A stretch of DNA of 64,000 bases from Sphingomonas oligophenolica (GTDB taxonomy: Bacteria > Pseudomonadota > Alphaproteobacteria > Sphingomonadales > Sphingomonadaceae). The stretch lies in contig NZ_RCZK01000004.1 in assembly GCF_006438955.1 (NCBI RefSeq), positions 186,001 through 250,000 of the forward strand. The letters are read 5' to 3'. The notes beneath the pieces were generated by a model, which worked only from the letters and a program-made list of their open reading frames with translations, was not told the origin of the DNA and did not search any database. The first letter of the stretch is position 1. Every line of letters begins with the position of its first letter. Below are positions 25,612 to 34,995 of this stretch, one piece after another. Both the position numbers and the translations under genes were made by a program.

Positions 25612-26495
25612 CGTTCATTCTCCGTGGGCGACGACCGAAACCGACTCATGATATAGCCGAAAAAGCCATCGGGCGTTCGGGAATAATAGATCGGGTGTGC
25701 GGGAACGGAGCGTTGGAACAACGCTGCATAGGCCGCCGTATCGAGTGGGTGCGCCGCCGCGCGGACTCGTGCGAGCCAGCGGTCGTAGTCCGGAGCGGGC
25801 AAGGCCACGACGTCGAACTTCTGCTGGGGAAAGCCAGGGCCGTTATATTGCGTGTTCTCGCCGCGGAAAACGCCGGGCTGGCTGGCGGCAAGGTTGAGCT
25901 CGGTCCGCATGCCCGCCATCGCGTAGATCTGCCCGCCGAGGCGGGGCACCATCAGCGATTGCATCACAGTGCCGCTGGTCAGGCTGAGATGAATTGGGCG
26001 CCCGACCGGGATCGCCAGCTGGTTGATGACCGCGACGTGATGATCGGGATAGATGAACAGCCATTTCCAGTCGAGCCCGACGGCCTGCACCTCCACCGTC
26101 GGCTGGGTCGAAGCGATCGGGCGATAGGGATCGAGGCGATGCGTGTAGGTCCACAACAGAAAGGCCAGCCCGATCACGATCCCGGTCGGCGGAATCCAGA
26201 TCAGCCCTTCGATCCACCAGGAAAAATCCCACTTCGGCTTGTACGTGCTATGTTCGTTCGACAGCCGATAACGCCACGCCATGATCGGCGTCAGCAGCAG
26301 CACCGGCCCCGCGACGAAGACCAGAACGATGCCGACGACGACATAGAGATGCCACTGCGCGGCGGCGATCGGACCCGCGTGGTTTACCACGGTGAGCTTG
26401 AGCACATCGCAACCCGACAGGGCGCCACCGGTCGACAGCATCGCCGCGGTGCGCAACGCCTTCTCCCAGGATCGTTCCGAACGCCGATCCGTCAT
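25608..26495 (-). CDS. cyoA: Cytochrome o ubiquinol oxidase subunit II
   Basis: A 295-residue lipoprotein-like subunit II. The N-terminus contains LSGCD, a lipobox whose Cys would be lipidated, then two transmembrane hairpin helices (about 45-70 and 90-115) and a periplasmic cupredoxin domain. The CuA ligands of cytochrome c oxidases are absent, as expected for a quinol oxidase. LDWKWLFIYP and VINQLAIPVG are characteristic. It is the first gene of cyoABCD, and its promoter must lie in the 220-bp gap shared with the divergent PepSY gene. Confidence 0.94.
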   Translation of the reverse strand: MTDRRSERSWEKALRTAAMLSTGGALSGCDVLKLTVVNHAGPIAAAQWHLYVVVGIVLVFVAGPVLLLTPIMAWRYRLSNEHSTYKPKWDFSWWIEGLIWIPPTGIVIGLAFLLWTYTHRLDPYRPIASTQPTVEVQAVGLDWKWLFIYPDHHVAVINQLAIPVGRPIHLSLTSGTVMQSLMVPRLGGQIYAMAGMRTELNLAASQPGVFRGENTQYNGPGFPQQKFDVVALPAPDYDRWLARVRAAAHPLDTAAYAALFQRSVPAHPIYYSRTPDGFFGYIMSRFRSSPTENER

Positions 26496-26714
26496 CGTAT
26501 CTTTCGCACCATGCCGTGTCCGTTATCGATCGCGACGGTCAATAGGCCCAGATCGTCGTCGATGTCGATTGCCGAGATTGGAAGGTCGGTCACGCCGATG
26601 GCAATGGCGGCGCAGCGATGTGGTTCCATGCTCGATCCGTCGACTGCGCCACCCCAATGCAATATGCATCAACTGCGATTGACTTGCATTAGCGTGGTTG
26701 CCATTGTCCGCACG
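26496..26714. promoter_or_regulatory. Divergent control region between cyoA and the PepSY gene
   Basis: This 219-bp gap must hold the promoters for both neighbours. On the plus strand TTGACT (26679-26684) could be a -35 element for the PepSY gene, with a poor -10 at about 26702. Around it, AATGCAA (26656-26662) and TTGCATT (26684-26690) are inverted copies, which may be a regulator site such as an iron- or oxygen-responsive operator. The assignment is tentative. Confidence 0.3.
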
Positions 26715-27803
26715 ATGACGACCATCGCACTCCGGCGGGCCTGGTTCCAGGTTCACAAGTGGATCGGGCTGGCGCTCGCGATCCTGATCATTCCCCTGTC
26801 GCTGTCGGGGGCGGCGTTAGTTTGGGACGAGGGTCTCGACCGGGCCATCAATCCCGATCGCTACGCCGTGAGCGGGACCGCGATCGTGGCGCCCGATACC
26901 TATGTCGCGGCGGCGCGCGCGGTGCTGGCGCCGGGCGACCGGATCGCGACGCTGACGCTACCCGGTGACGAAGGGCCAGTGTCGGTGGTCGCCAGTCGCG
27001 CGGCCACCACCGACCGACCGGGGCCACCGGCGCGGATGACCGTGTACCTAGATCCGCCCAGCGCGCGAGTGCTTGCCGTCGCGTCGGGCAACGGCGGCCT
27101 TGTCCGATTCCTCCATCGTCTCCACGGCAGCCTGCAGATCCCGGGGGTCGGGCGCAGTGTCGTCGGGTCGATTGGGGTGTTCATGATGGTCTCGTCGCTC
27201 ACCGGCCTGTGGCTGTGGTGGCCGACGAAGGGGAGTCTGAAGCGTGCTTTCCGCTGGGGACGGCATCGTCACCTCGACACCAATATCCACCAGACGTTCG
27301 GGTTCTGGATCGCGTTGCCGCTGTTCGTGCTGTCGCTGACCGGTGCGTGGATCAGCTTTCCCGGCTTCTCCGGCGCGCTGACGGGGGAGGCACCGCGGGG
27401 TGAACGCCCGCGGACGCGCCCGGTGCCGCTCGCGACCCCGGCGCAGTCGATCGCGGCGGTGATCGCGCGGGCGCGCGGCGAGGCGAGGGGCAACTTGCGA
27501 TCGATCGCTTGGCCGACCACGACGAGCCCTGACTGGACGGTGACTTTTGCGGGCGCTCGGCAGCCGATCAAGGTCGCCGACGATAGCGGGGTCGCGAGCG
27601 CGGCACCCGAGCGCGACCGGGCAAAGGTCGGGCGGCTGATGCGGCGAATTCACGACGGCACCGGGATGGGTGCCGCGTGGCAAACGGTGATTGTCGTCGG
27701 CGGCATCCTGCCCGCGGTGCTCGCGATGACCGGGGTGATCATGTGGTGGCGCAACCGCGGTTGGCGCGCGATGGTGAAGGCGCGGCTGGCGGCGCGCGGC
27801 TAA
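26715..27803 (+). CDS. PepSY-associated transmembrane protein
   Basis: A 362-residue inner-membrane protein. It has an N-terminal helix (FQVHKWIGLALAILIIPLSLSGAAL), a periplasmic part, further helices around GSIGVFMMVSSLTGLWLWWPTKG and FWIALPLFVLSLTGAWI, and a last helix before WWRNRGW. Conserved His residues in the membrane segments (VHKW, LHRLHG, NIHQT) suggest heme coordination. The family is often linked to iron-siderophore uptake and ferric reduction. The ATG at 26715 (MTTIALRR) begins just where helix 1 homology starts, and the longer open frame upstream is a shadow of cyoA. The link to cyoABCD is only positional. Confidence 0.85.
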   Translation: MTTIALRRAWFQVHKWIGLALAILIIPLSLSGAALVWDEGLDRAINPDRYAVSGTAIVAPDTYVAAARAVLAPGDRIATLTLPGDEGPVSVVASRAATTDRPGPPARMTVYLDPPSARVLAVASGNGGLVRFLHRLHGSLQIPGVGRSVVGSIGVFMMVSSLTGLWLWWPTKGSLKRAFRWGRHRHLDTNIHQTFGFWIALPLFVLSLTGAWISFPGFSGALTGEAPRGERPRTRPVPLATPAQSIAAVIARARGEARGNLRSIAWPTTTSPDWTVTFAGARQPIKVADDSGVASAAPERDRAKVGRLMRRIHDGTGMGAAWQTVIVVGGILPAVLAMTGVIMWWRNRGWRAMVKARLAARG

Positions 27804-27829
27804 TTTCCTCCCCGGACCTTGGGGAGGAA

Positions 27830-30800
27830 TTATCGGCCCAGCAGCACGCGTGCCTGGCCCGCGATCTGCGCGAGCATCGCGGCGTTGGGTTGCGCGGCCT
27901 GCCTGGCGCGGTCGACCAGCGCCCTGAACTGCGCGACCCGCGCGGCGTTCGCATCGAGCCAGCCCGCGACGAACGCGCCCGGATCGCCGACCCCGCCGCG
28001 CGCGAGAAATTCGAGGCGAAGCTGCTGGAAATCGCGCGCCAGCCCCGCGATCAGCAGGCGTTCCCACGGATCGCTCGACGCGATCCGCGCCGCGGTCGAT
28101 TGCGCCCAGTCGAGCCCGAGCGCCTGGCCGAGGTGCGTGAACGCGCGGGTGAGATCGGCCTCGTCGAGCCCGAGGCACTCGCCGAGATCGGCGAGCCCGA
28201 TCGCACCGTCGAGTTCGAAGAGCCGCACGACCTTTTGCGCCAAGTGGCGCGGCGCGCCGACGGCTTCGAGTTCGGCGGCGATCCGCCCGCTGTGCGCGCT
28301 CGCTTCCTCGAGCAGCAGCGCCTTGGTCTGCGCATCGAGCGCGGCAATACCGGCCTTCATCCGCCCGATCACCATGCCTGGTAGTGTCCCCGGCGAGGTC
28401 GCACGAAGCAGATCGGCGATCTGCGACCGGGTTGCGATCGCGACTTCGTTGAACAGTGCGATCCGTGCCGCCTCTGGCATCGCGGCGGCTTCGATCTCGG
28501 CCCACAGCGCGCGGAGCCCGAACAATTCCTCGACGACGACGAACATTGCGACGATGTCCCCCATCGCCGCGCCCTCTTCCTCGGCGAGTTCGAACGGGTT
28601 GAGGATGCCGAGCCGGTTGACGAGGCGGTTGGCGAGCTTGGTGGCGACGATTTCGGCGCGCAGCCGATGCTCGTCGATCGCGCCGCGCCACGATTCTCGC
28701 ATCGCGGGGGGAAACGCTTGGTGGAGATCGTCTTCGAGCTCGGGCGCCATGCCGAGCCCGGCGCGTTCGATCGCATCCTGCAGCGCGAGCTTGGCGGTCG
28801 CGAGCAGCACCGCAAGTTCGGGGCGGGTCAGCCCGTGGCCATCAAGCCCGCGGCGGAGCAGATCGTCGTTGCCGCCCAAGCCTTCGACCTTGCGATCGAG
28901 CCGCCCGGCGTTTTCAAAAATCTCGATGACGCGGACGTAGCTGGGGATCGCGGTCGCGCCATCGGCTTCCGCGATCGACAGCGCCAGTGTCTGAAGCCGA
29001 TTGTCCTCGAGCACCAAGTGCGCGACGTCGTCGGTCATGCTGGCGAGCAACGCGTTGCGGTCGTCGAACGACACCCGACCCTCGATCATCTCGCGGTTGA
29101 GCGCGATCTTGATGTTGACCTCGTTGTCCGAACAATCAACGCCCGCCGAATTGTCGATGAAGTCGGCGTTGATCCGCCCGCCACGCGCCGCGAACGCGAT
29201 TCGTGCGGCCTGGGTGATACCAAGATTCGCGCCTTCGCCGATCGCGGTGACGCGCAGCTCCTCGGCGTCGATGCGGAGTCGATCGTTGGCGGGATCGCCG
29301 ACCTGGATGTTGTTTTCGGCGGCGGCCTTCACATAGGTGCCGATGCCGCCAAACCAGAGCAGGTCGGCGGGTGCCTTCAGGATGGCGGCGATCAGCATGC
29401 CCGGGTCGAGCGCCGCATCGGCGATACCGAGCGCGTCCTGCGCCTGTTTCGAGAGCGTGATGACCTTATCGGCGCGCGAGAAGACCCCGCCACCCTTCGA
29501 GATCAGCGACTTGTCGTAATCGTCCCATGACGATCGCGGCAACCGGAACATGCGGTCGCGTTCGACCCAGCTGGTCGCGGGATCGGGGTCGGGATCGATG
29601 AAGATGTGGCGGTGATCGAACGCGGCGACGAGCTTGATCGTCTTCGACAGCAACATGCCGTTGCCGAACACGTCGCCCGACATGTCGCCGCAGCCGACGA
29701 CGCGGATGGGGTCGCGCTGGACGTTGATCCCGCGCTCGGCGAAATGCCGCTGAACGCTGATCCACGCGCCCTTGGCGGTAATCCCCATCGCCTTGTGGTC
29801 GTAGCCCTGGCTGCCGCCGCTCGCGAACGCGTCGCCCAGCCAGAAGTCGCGTTCGAGCGCCAGCGCGTTGGCGACGTCGCTGAACGTCGCGGTACCCTTG
29901 TCGGCGGCGACGACGAAATAGGGATCGTCGCCGTCGAGGATCGTCACGCCCTGGGGGTGGACGACGCTGCCCTCGACGATGTTGTCGGTGATCGACAGCA
30001 GCGAGCGAATGAAGATGCGATAGCTCTCGGTGCCTTCGGCGAACCACGCGTCGCGATCGGTGGCGGGGGAGGGGAGCTGTTTGGGGTAGAAGCCGCCCTT
30101 CGCGCCGGTGGGGACGATTACCGCGTTCTTGACGCGTTGCGCCTTCATCAGCCCCAAGATTTCGATCCGGAAATCGTCGCGGCGATCGGACCAGCGCAGG
30201 CCGCCGCGCGCGACTGGCCCGGCGCGCAGATGGATGCCCTCTACCCGCGGGCTGTACACCCAGATCTCGCGCCACGGCACGGGGGCAGGGAGGCCGGGGA
30301 TCAGGCTGCTGTCGAGTTTGAACGCCAATGCCTCGCGCGCCGCGGGGGCAAAGGCGTTGGTGCGGAGCGTCGCGGCGACCATGCTGCGGTAGGCGCGCAG
30401 GATCCGGTCGTCGTCGATCGCGGAAACCGCCTCCAGCCCGCGATCGATCGCGCCGTCGGCGCGGCTGGTGCTTTCGAGCGACTGCGGATCGTGCGTCGCA
30501 CCGAACCGGTCGATCAGCGCGGTCGCAACATCGGGCGCGCGGCGCAATGCATCGACCACCGTGGTCAGGCCGTAGGACATCCCCGCTTGGCGCAAGTAAC
30601 GGAACCACGCACGGAACAGCACGACCGATTGCGGGTCCATCGCGGCATCGACGATCAGGCGGTTGAACGCGTCGTTCTCCGCGCGCCCCTCCAGCACCGC
30701 GGCGATCGCGTCTTCGAGGATGTGCGGGTCGCTCGACAGCGGGCCGCCTGCGTCAACAACGAATTCATGGACGTAGGAGCGCGCGTCGTCGGTCAGCGCG

Positions 30801-32428
30801 GTCGGCAGCTCCTCGATCACGCGAAACCCGAAATTCTCGAGCACCGGCACAGCGTCCGACAGCGCGAGCGCGCCGCCCTGACGATAGAGTTTGAGGTAGG
30901 TCGTGCCGTCGCGGTGGTACAGCCGCACCGATCGGGCACCCGAATCGGCAAGGTCCGCGAGGCGGATGATATCGGCGGCGGCCTCGTCGGCGGTGTTGGC
31001 GTTGCGATAGCCGGTCGGGAACGTCCCGGCATGGCGCAGCATCAGCCGCGTCGCGCGCGACGGGCCGACCTGGGTCGCCAGCGCCGCCTCGATCGCGGGA
31101 CCCCAGCCACGGACCATTCGTTCGAGCCGATCCTCGAGCGGCGCGTGGTCCGGCATTCGCCCCGCGCCGCGCAGATCGACGGTGTAGCGCAGCAACGCGA
31201 CCGTGCCGTCCTCGAGCGCGATCGACCAGTTGAGGATGCTGCCGTTTGCGGCCTCGCCCAGCATCTCGCCGATCGCGATCCGGCGCGCGGTGGTAAGGTC
31301 GTCGCGTGGCAGCCACACAAACGCGAACAGATGCCGTGCGAGCGCCGATTTCACCATCACCAGCGCGGGGCGCGGACGATCGGCAAGGCTCATCGCGGTC
31401 AGCGCCAGCTGTTCGAGCGCGCCGGGGGGGAAGGCAACGACGAGATCGTGCGGCAGCGCGGTCAGCGCGTGGGTCAGCGCCTTGCCGGTGTGGCCCTTGG
31501 GGTCGAACCCGAACTTGGCTTCGAGCGCGGCGAGGTGGGTCCGCAGCACGGGAACGTCGCGCGGGCGCGCGGTGAGCGCCGCGCTGGTCCACAGCCCGGC
31601 GTGGATCGAGAGACCGGTGATGGTGGGGCCGTCCTTGCGCGGCACGATGACCAGATCGAGCGGCACCGCGCGATGGACGGCCGAGATCAGGTTCGATTTG
31701 AGCAGCAGCGGGGCGGCATCCGGATCGGCTTCGAACCATTCGATCGCGGCGGTGCGCGATGCCTCGGCGAGGATCGGAACGGCGTGGTCGTGGCGCGCGA
31801 TGCCGAGTTCATCGCTGCTGGTGCCATCGCAGGTCCAGTGCTGGTGACCGAGTTGGGTGAAGTGGCCGTCGATGAACCAACGCAGCAATGCCGCGCCTTC
31901 GCCCGGCACCAACGTCGCTTCGTCGCGCGCCATCGCGCGCTGGAGTTCGGGCCAGTCGACCACCGCATCGCGCACGTCGGTCAACACCGCGTGGAGGCGG
32001 CGGACGAGGTCGCGGCGCGCGCGCGCATCGGCGCGTTCCAGCTCCAGATACACCATCGATTCGGGATTGCCTGCGCCGCCGATGTCCTCGATCTCGCCAT
32101 CGGCGGATCGGGTCACGCGGACGACGGGATGGATGATCCGATCGATGTCGAGGTCGGCGGCGCCGATCGCGGCGGCGATCGAATCCACCAGGAACGGCAT
32201 GTCGTCGTTGACGATGCCGAGCCGCATCCGGCGCCGGACGTCGTCGGAAGGAATCGGCTGCAGCGCGATCGCGGCCTTGCCGGGCTTGCGCCGGGCACCC
32301 GCGGTGACGAGGAAGCGCGCGGCCTCTTCGATCTCTGGCCGGTCGAACCCGACGAGTTCACCGGGCAGCGCGCCCTTGGTTAGCCGCGCGGCCAGCGCGT
32401 CGATCGGTGTCTGGGGAGAATGAGCCAT
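27830..32428 (-). CDS. NAD-specific glutamate dehydrogenase (large, 160-180 kDa class)
   Basis: A 1532-residue enzyme of the large NAD-glutamate dehydrogenase class, which deaminates glutamate to 2-oxoglutarate and ammonia for carbon and nitrogen use. The N-terminal half is regulatory, with ACT-like segments. The catalytic core carries NAVIVPTGAKGGFYPKQLP (substrate-binding Lys), GIGTYVKA and the dinucleotide-fold region VVGCGDMSGDVFGNGML. The C-terminal third is the long helical extension of the class. The length is slightly below the usual 1600 but no domain is missing. The gene ends 26 bp from the convergent PepSY gene. Confidence 0.95.
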   Translation of the reverse strand: MAHSPQTPIDALAARLTKGALPGELVGFDRPEIEEAARFLVTAGARRKPGKAAIALQPIPSDDVRRRMRLGIVNDDMPFLVDSIAAAIGAADLDIDRIIHPVVRVTRSADGEIEDIGGAGNPESMVYLELERADARARRDLVRRLHAVLTDVRDAVVDWPELQRAMARDEATLVPGEGAALLRWFIDGHFTQLGHQHWTCDGTSSDELGIARHDHAVPILAEASRTAAIEWFEADPDAAPLLLKSNLISAVHRAVPLDLVIVPRKDGPTITGLSIHAGLWTSAALTARPRDVPVLRTHLAALEAKFGFDPKGHTGKALTHALTALPHDLVVAFPPGALEQLALTAMSLADRPRPALVMVKSALARHLFAFVWLPRDDLTTARRIAIGEMLGEAANGSILNWSIALEDGTVALLRYTVDLRGAGRMPDHAPLEDRLERMVRGWGPAIEAALATQVGPSRATRLMLRHAGTFPTGYRNANTADEAAADIIRLADLADSGARSVRLYHRDGTTYLKLYRQGGALALSDAVPVLENFGFRVIEELPTALTDDARSYVHEFVVDAGGPLSSDPHILEDAIAAVLEGRAENDAFNRLIVDAAMDPQSVVLFRAWFRYLRQAGMSYGLTTVVDALRRAPDVATALIDRFGATHDPQSLESTSRADGAIDRGLEAVSAIDDDRILRAYRSMVAATLRTNAFAPAAREALAFKLDSSLIPGLPAPVPWREIWVYSPRVEGIHLRAGPVARGGLRWSDRRDDFRIEILGLMKAQRVKNAVIVPTGAKGGFYPKQLPSPATDRDAWFAEGTESYRIFIRSLLSITDNIVEGSVVHPQGVTILDGDDPYFVVAADKGTATFSDVANALALERDFWLGDAFASGGSQGYDHKAMGITAKGAWISVQRHFAERGINVQRDPIRVVGCGDMSGDVFGNGMLLSKTIKLVAAFDHRHIFIDPDPDPATSWVERDRMFRLPRSSWDDYDKSLISKGGGVFSRADKVITLSKQAQDALGIADAALDPGMLIAAILKAPADLLWFGGIGTYVKAAAENNIQVGDPANDRLRIDAEELRVTAIGEGANLGITQAARIAFAARGGRINADFIDNSAGVDCSDNEVNIKIALNREMIEGRVSFDDRNALLASMTDDVAHLVLEDNRLQTLALSIAEADGATAIPSYVRVIEIFENAGRLDRKVEGLGGNDDLLRRGLDGHGLTRPELAVLLATAKLALQDAIERAGLGMAPELEDDLHQAFPPAMRESWRGAIDEHRLRAEIVATKLANRLVNRLGILNPFELAEEEGAAMGDIVAMFVVVEELFGLRALWAEIEAAAMPEAARIALFNEVAIATRSQIADLLRATSPGTLPGMVIGRMKAGIAALDAQTKALLLEEASAHSGRIAAELEAVGAPRHLAQKVVRLFELDGAIGLADLGECLGLDEADLTRAFTHLGQALGLDWAQSTAARIASSDPWERLLIAGLARDFQQLRLEFLARGGVGDPGAFVAGWLDANAARVAQFRALVDRARQAAQPNAAMLAQIAGQARVLLGR

Positions 32429-32535
32429 GCGCGGGAGGCCTACGCCCGCGGACAGGCTAGCTCAAGAGCGATCGAGCGTTTGCGATTATGTCTCGCACGC
32501 GCAACAAATCAACCGCGCGGGTCAGCCGCCCGTCG

Positions 32536-33825
32536 TCAGGCCGCGGCGCGCTTCACCACGGTTTCGACGAGCGCGGGTTGGTCGATCCGTTGGACGATGT
32601 CGAGCGTGCCGTCGCGGCCCGCGCGTGCGACCAGCACGACGAATTCGCCATCGCCCGCGCCGATCGGCACGGTGGCGAGTACCGGCAGCGTGCGCAGTTC
32701 GGCGGCGGCGCGGGCATAGAGGTCGGGGCGCGGGGCGGGGCGGCGCGCGGCGCGTTCGGCGGCGACGATCGCCTTGATGCCGCCAGCGAACCCCTCGAGA
32801 AACGCGCCGAGACCCGCGGCGGCGACCGCGTGGCGGCGGGCGTGGCTCAGCACCGCAGCATATTCCGCGAGCCGGGTCTTGTCGTATTCCGCGCCGAAGA
32901 CGAGCTTGACGATCGGCGTCATCGGTGCGCGGGCCTGCGCGGTGATCAGCGCGTCGTCGAGCAGCGCGCGATACGCGGCCTCGTCGGCATCCGCGGCCAG
33001 CGCGAAATCATGCGCCCGACCGAGCGCGCGATAGAGCGCGGCGCGGCCGCGGGCATCGGCGCCGCGCACCTGCGCCGCGGATTCGCGTGCCATCGCCAGC
33101 CGATCGCCGAGCGCGCCGGTCGGGGCGGGCGGCATCATGCGATCGGGGTCTTCGTTTTCGTTTTCGACTTCGGCGTCGTCCTCATCCCGGTCGTCTAACC
33201 CTGCGCTCGGCCCATCGGCCCAGACCGGGATGTCGTTGGTCGTCGGCGCGGTGCGGACCGCGGCGTCGAGCTCGGCGGTCAGCGTCGCCTGGGTGTCGGC
33301 GTCGGCCATCACCTTCCAGTTGATGACCCCGTAGATGAAATCGATGTCGACGCCATTCGACGAAAATGGCATCAGGATGCCGCGGTACAATGTGGTGCAG
33401 CCGCTGTTACCGACGAATTCGGCCTCGAACCCGATCGGCGCACGATTGGCGATGATCTGGAGATAATGGTCGGTCAGCCGCGACAGCAGCGACCGGCTGG
33501 GCACTTCGGCGACGCGGCGGATGGCCGCGTCGAGCCCGCATTCCAGGCGCAGCGCGGCGCCGAGAAAGGCGATCGTCGGATCCTCGATGCCGTGGCCGAA
33601 ATCGAGCAGCACGCTATGCGGTCCGAAATCGGTGATGCTGTCGGGATCGAGCCGATCGATCGCGGGGAAGGGCGCGCCGTGGAGCAGCGAGACCCAATGG
33701 TTGTAGGCGCGAACATGCATCCGGCGCTCGTCGCCGCCCAGATCGAACACCTGATCTTCGACCGCGCCGTCGGTCGCATCGTCGATCTCGGTTCGTGCGT
33801 TGTCGAAGCCGCCTGTCGTATCCAT
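32536..33825 (-). CDS. PAS-like (PAS_5) N-terminal domain protein of unknown function
   Basis: A 429-residue protein. Residues 20-160 (HVRAYNHWVSLLHGAPFPAIDRLDP through FIYGVINWK) resemble the PAS_5 domain found in many alphaproteobacterial proteins, where it may sense a small ligand. An acidic linker follows at about 185-205 (DDRDEDDAEVENENEDPD). The Ala-rich C-terminal half is not recognised. The ATG at 33825 (MDTTGGFDN) is preferred because the extension to 33948 is Arg-rich and without homology. It is encoded downstream of the tRNA on the opposite strand. A regulatory or signalling role is likely but unproven. Confidence 0.7.
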   Translation of the reverse strand: MDTTGGFDNARTEIDDATDGAVEDQVFDLGGDERRMHVRAYNHWVSLLHGAPFPAIDRLDPDSITDFGPHSVLLDFGHGIEDPTIAFLGAALRLECGLDAAIRRVAEVPSRSLLSRLTDHYLQIIANRAPIGFEAEFVGNSGCTTLYRGILMPFSSNGVDIDFIYGVINWKVMADADTQATLTAELDAAVRTAPTTNDIPVWADGPSAGLDDRDEDDAEVENENEDPDRMMPPAPTGALGDRLAMARESAAQVRGADARGRAALYRALGRAHDFALAADADEAAYRALLDDALITAQARAPMTPIVKLVFGAEYDKTRLAEYAAVLSHARRHAVAAAGLGAFLEGFAGGIKAIVAAERAARRPAPRPDLYARAAAELRTLPVLATVPIGAGDGEFVVLVARAGRDGTLDIVQRIDQPALVETVVKRAAA

Positions 33826-34000
33826 GCGAATGCGTACCCTCACCGACCGAGCCCAACGCCCGTCGCAGGGTGTTTGCCACCAAGGTGGTAAACGCGCCGT
33901 AAAGAGGCGCAAACGACCTGCCGAACCGCTTGTCAGCCCCCCCGACACCTGTTACTCGCCCGCCTTCGCCGATCGCCGCCCGCGGTGTTCGGCGCACCAG

Positions 34001-34076
34001 GCCGCTTTAGCTCAGCTGGTAGAGCATCGCATTCGTAATGCGGGGGTCACAGGTTCGAGTCCTGTAAGCGGCACCA
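34001..34076 (+). tRNA. tRNA-Thr (anticodon CGT)
   Basis: A 76-base tRNA with encoded CCA. The acceptor stem GCCGCTT pairs with AAGCGGC, the D stem is AGCTC...GAGC, the anticodon stem TCGCA/TGCGG holds the loop TTCGTAA with CGT at 34-36, and the T arm is ACAGGTTCGAGTCCTGT. The codon read is ACG. The 3' 48 bases are repeated at 55509-55556, showing that this tRNA gene is the integration site of the element downstream and that the tRNA stayed intact after insertion. Confidence 0.97.
34029..34076 (+). repeat. attL: 48-bp direct repeat
   Basis: Identical over 48 bases to 55509-55556. It begins at GCATTCGTAATGCGG in the anticodon stem and ends with the encoded CCA. The base before it differs between copies (C here, T at attR), as do the bases after it (TTAT versus CCCC), which fixes the repeat limits. 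Crossover in the anticodon stem-loop is usual for tyrosine integrases that use tRNA genes. Confidence 0.95.
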
Positions 34077-34206
34077 TTATTTATCATTCTAAATCAATGA
34101 GGTAGCCGTCGCCTGGTGCCCCGCGGTAGGGCCGGCGGCTGTTTCATCGCGTACTCTTGATTTCGGCTGATTTCCGCCGTTTCCGTCTGACCCCCGGCGA
34201 CTCCAT

Positions 34207-34226
34207 GCAACACGGGTGCAACATGG
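34207..34226 (+). promoter_or_regulatory. Candidate integrase arm-type site, left
   Basis: The sequence GCAACACGGGTGCAACATGG holds two direct copies of GCAACA about 11 bases apart. A copy with only two changes (GG to AA in the centre) lies at 55455-55474 in the same orientation, just inside the other end of the element. Paired motifs inside both attachment ends are expected for arm-type binding sites of tyrosine integrases. Confidence 0.5.
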
Positions 34227-34245
34227 CCCGCGTCATTCGGGCCCA

Positions 34246-34995
34246 TCAAACCGGCACGCCAATCTCGTCCGGCCAGATCGCCCGCCAATGCACGCCTCCC
34301 GTGTCGGTCGCGATCTCGCCGCCCAGCGATCCGTATGACGACTGCAGGTTGAGGTGCCCGAGGAGCGGCCGCTTCCCCGTCTCCGAATCAGGTTCGATCG
34401 CGAAAACGGGTAACATCGGCACGTCGTCGTGAATCTGCTCGTGTTCCTGTTCGCCGAAATCGTCGACGCCAAGGTCGCTCTCCGGATCAAACCCGCGGCG
34501 GTCATCCTCGATCGACGTGTCGCGGTCGTCATCCTCGTCATCCTCGCCGATCGGCCAGCCCCGCAGACCGGGTCGCTGCTCGCCGCCATGCGACAGCTTG
34601 TGGCGACCGCGTGTATTCCATTCGGTGTAGGCGACTTCGGCGTCATCAGGGTCGCCGGGAAGGCCGCGGACATCACTGATGTAGAAGCCGGGATCGTCAT
34701 CGCGCGCCGAACAGCAATCGCCGTCGTCGTCTTCCGCGTCCTCCGGCACGCCAGGAAGGCCATCGGGCGCGCTGTCGTCGTCGGCGGGGTCATAGTCGTT
34801 GCCGGGCGCGATCATCAGCACGCTTCCGCGCTCGTCATCCTCGCCTTCCGGATCCCCGTCGATCGCGTCGAGCATGTCGATCAATCCGTCGATCGTCTCG
34901 CCGATCTCGCGGGCGGCGTCGGCGCGACCGAGCCGCTGGGCCAGATCGCACAAGGGCACGAGCTGGGCCCCGGCCTGCATGCGGAGCTCAAGCAT
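34246..34995 (-). CDS. Acidic hypothetical protein of the integrative element
   Basis: A 249-residue, strongly acidic protein with long Asp/Glu-rich tracts (GEDDEDDDRD, PEDAEDDDGD). The N-terminus LELRMQAGAQLVPLCDLAQRLG is predicted helical, and the C-terminus (GGVHWRAIWPDEIGVPV) is more ordered. The composition suggests a disordered, DNA-mimic-like or scaffold-type protein, but no family is recognised. It is the gene nearest attL and overlaps the next minus-strand gene by eight bases (34988-34995), so they are co-expressed. As the last gene before the attachment site it is in the position typical of cargo ('moron') genes. Confidence 0.6.
   Translation of the reverse strand: MLELRMQAGAQLVPLCDLAQRLGRADAAREIGETIDGLIDMLDAIDGDPEGEDDERGSVLMIAPGNDYDPADDDSAPDGLPGVPEDAEDDDGDCCSARDDDPGFYISDVRGLPGDPDDAEVAYTEWNTRGRHKLSHGGEQRPGLRGWPIGEDDEDDDRDTSIEDDRRGFDPESDLGVDDFGEQEHEQIHDDVPMLPVFAIEPDSETGKRPLLGHLNLQSSYGSLGGEIATDTGGVHWRAIWPDEIGVPV

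Noticed and set aside
29606-32383. 925-codon open frame on the plus strand opposite glutamate dehydrogenase
   Set aside because: It is the mirror of the strongly biased GDH codons; the translation is Arg/Asp/Ala-rich with no family motif.
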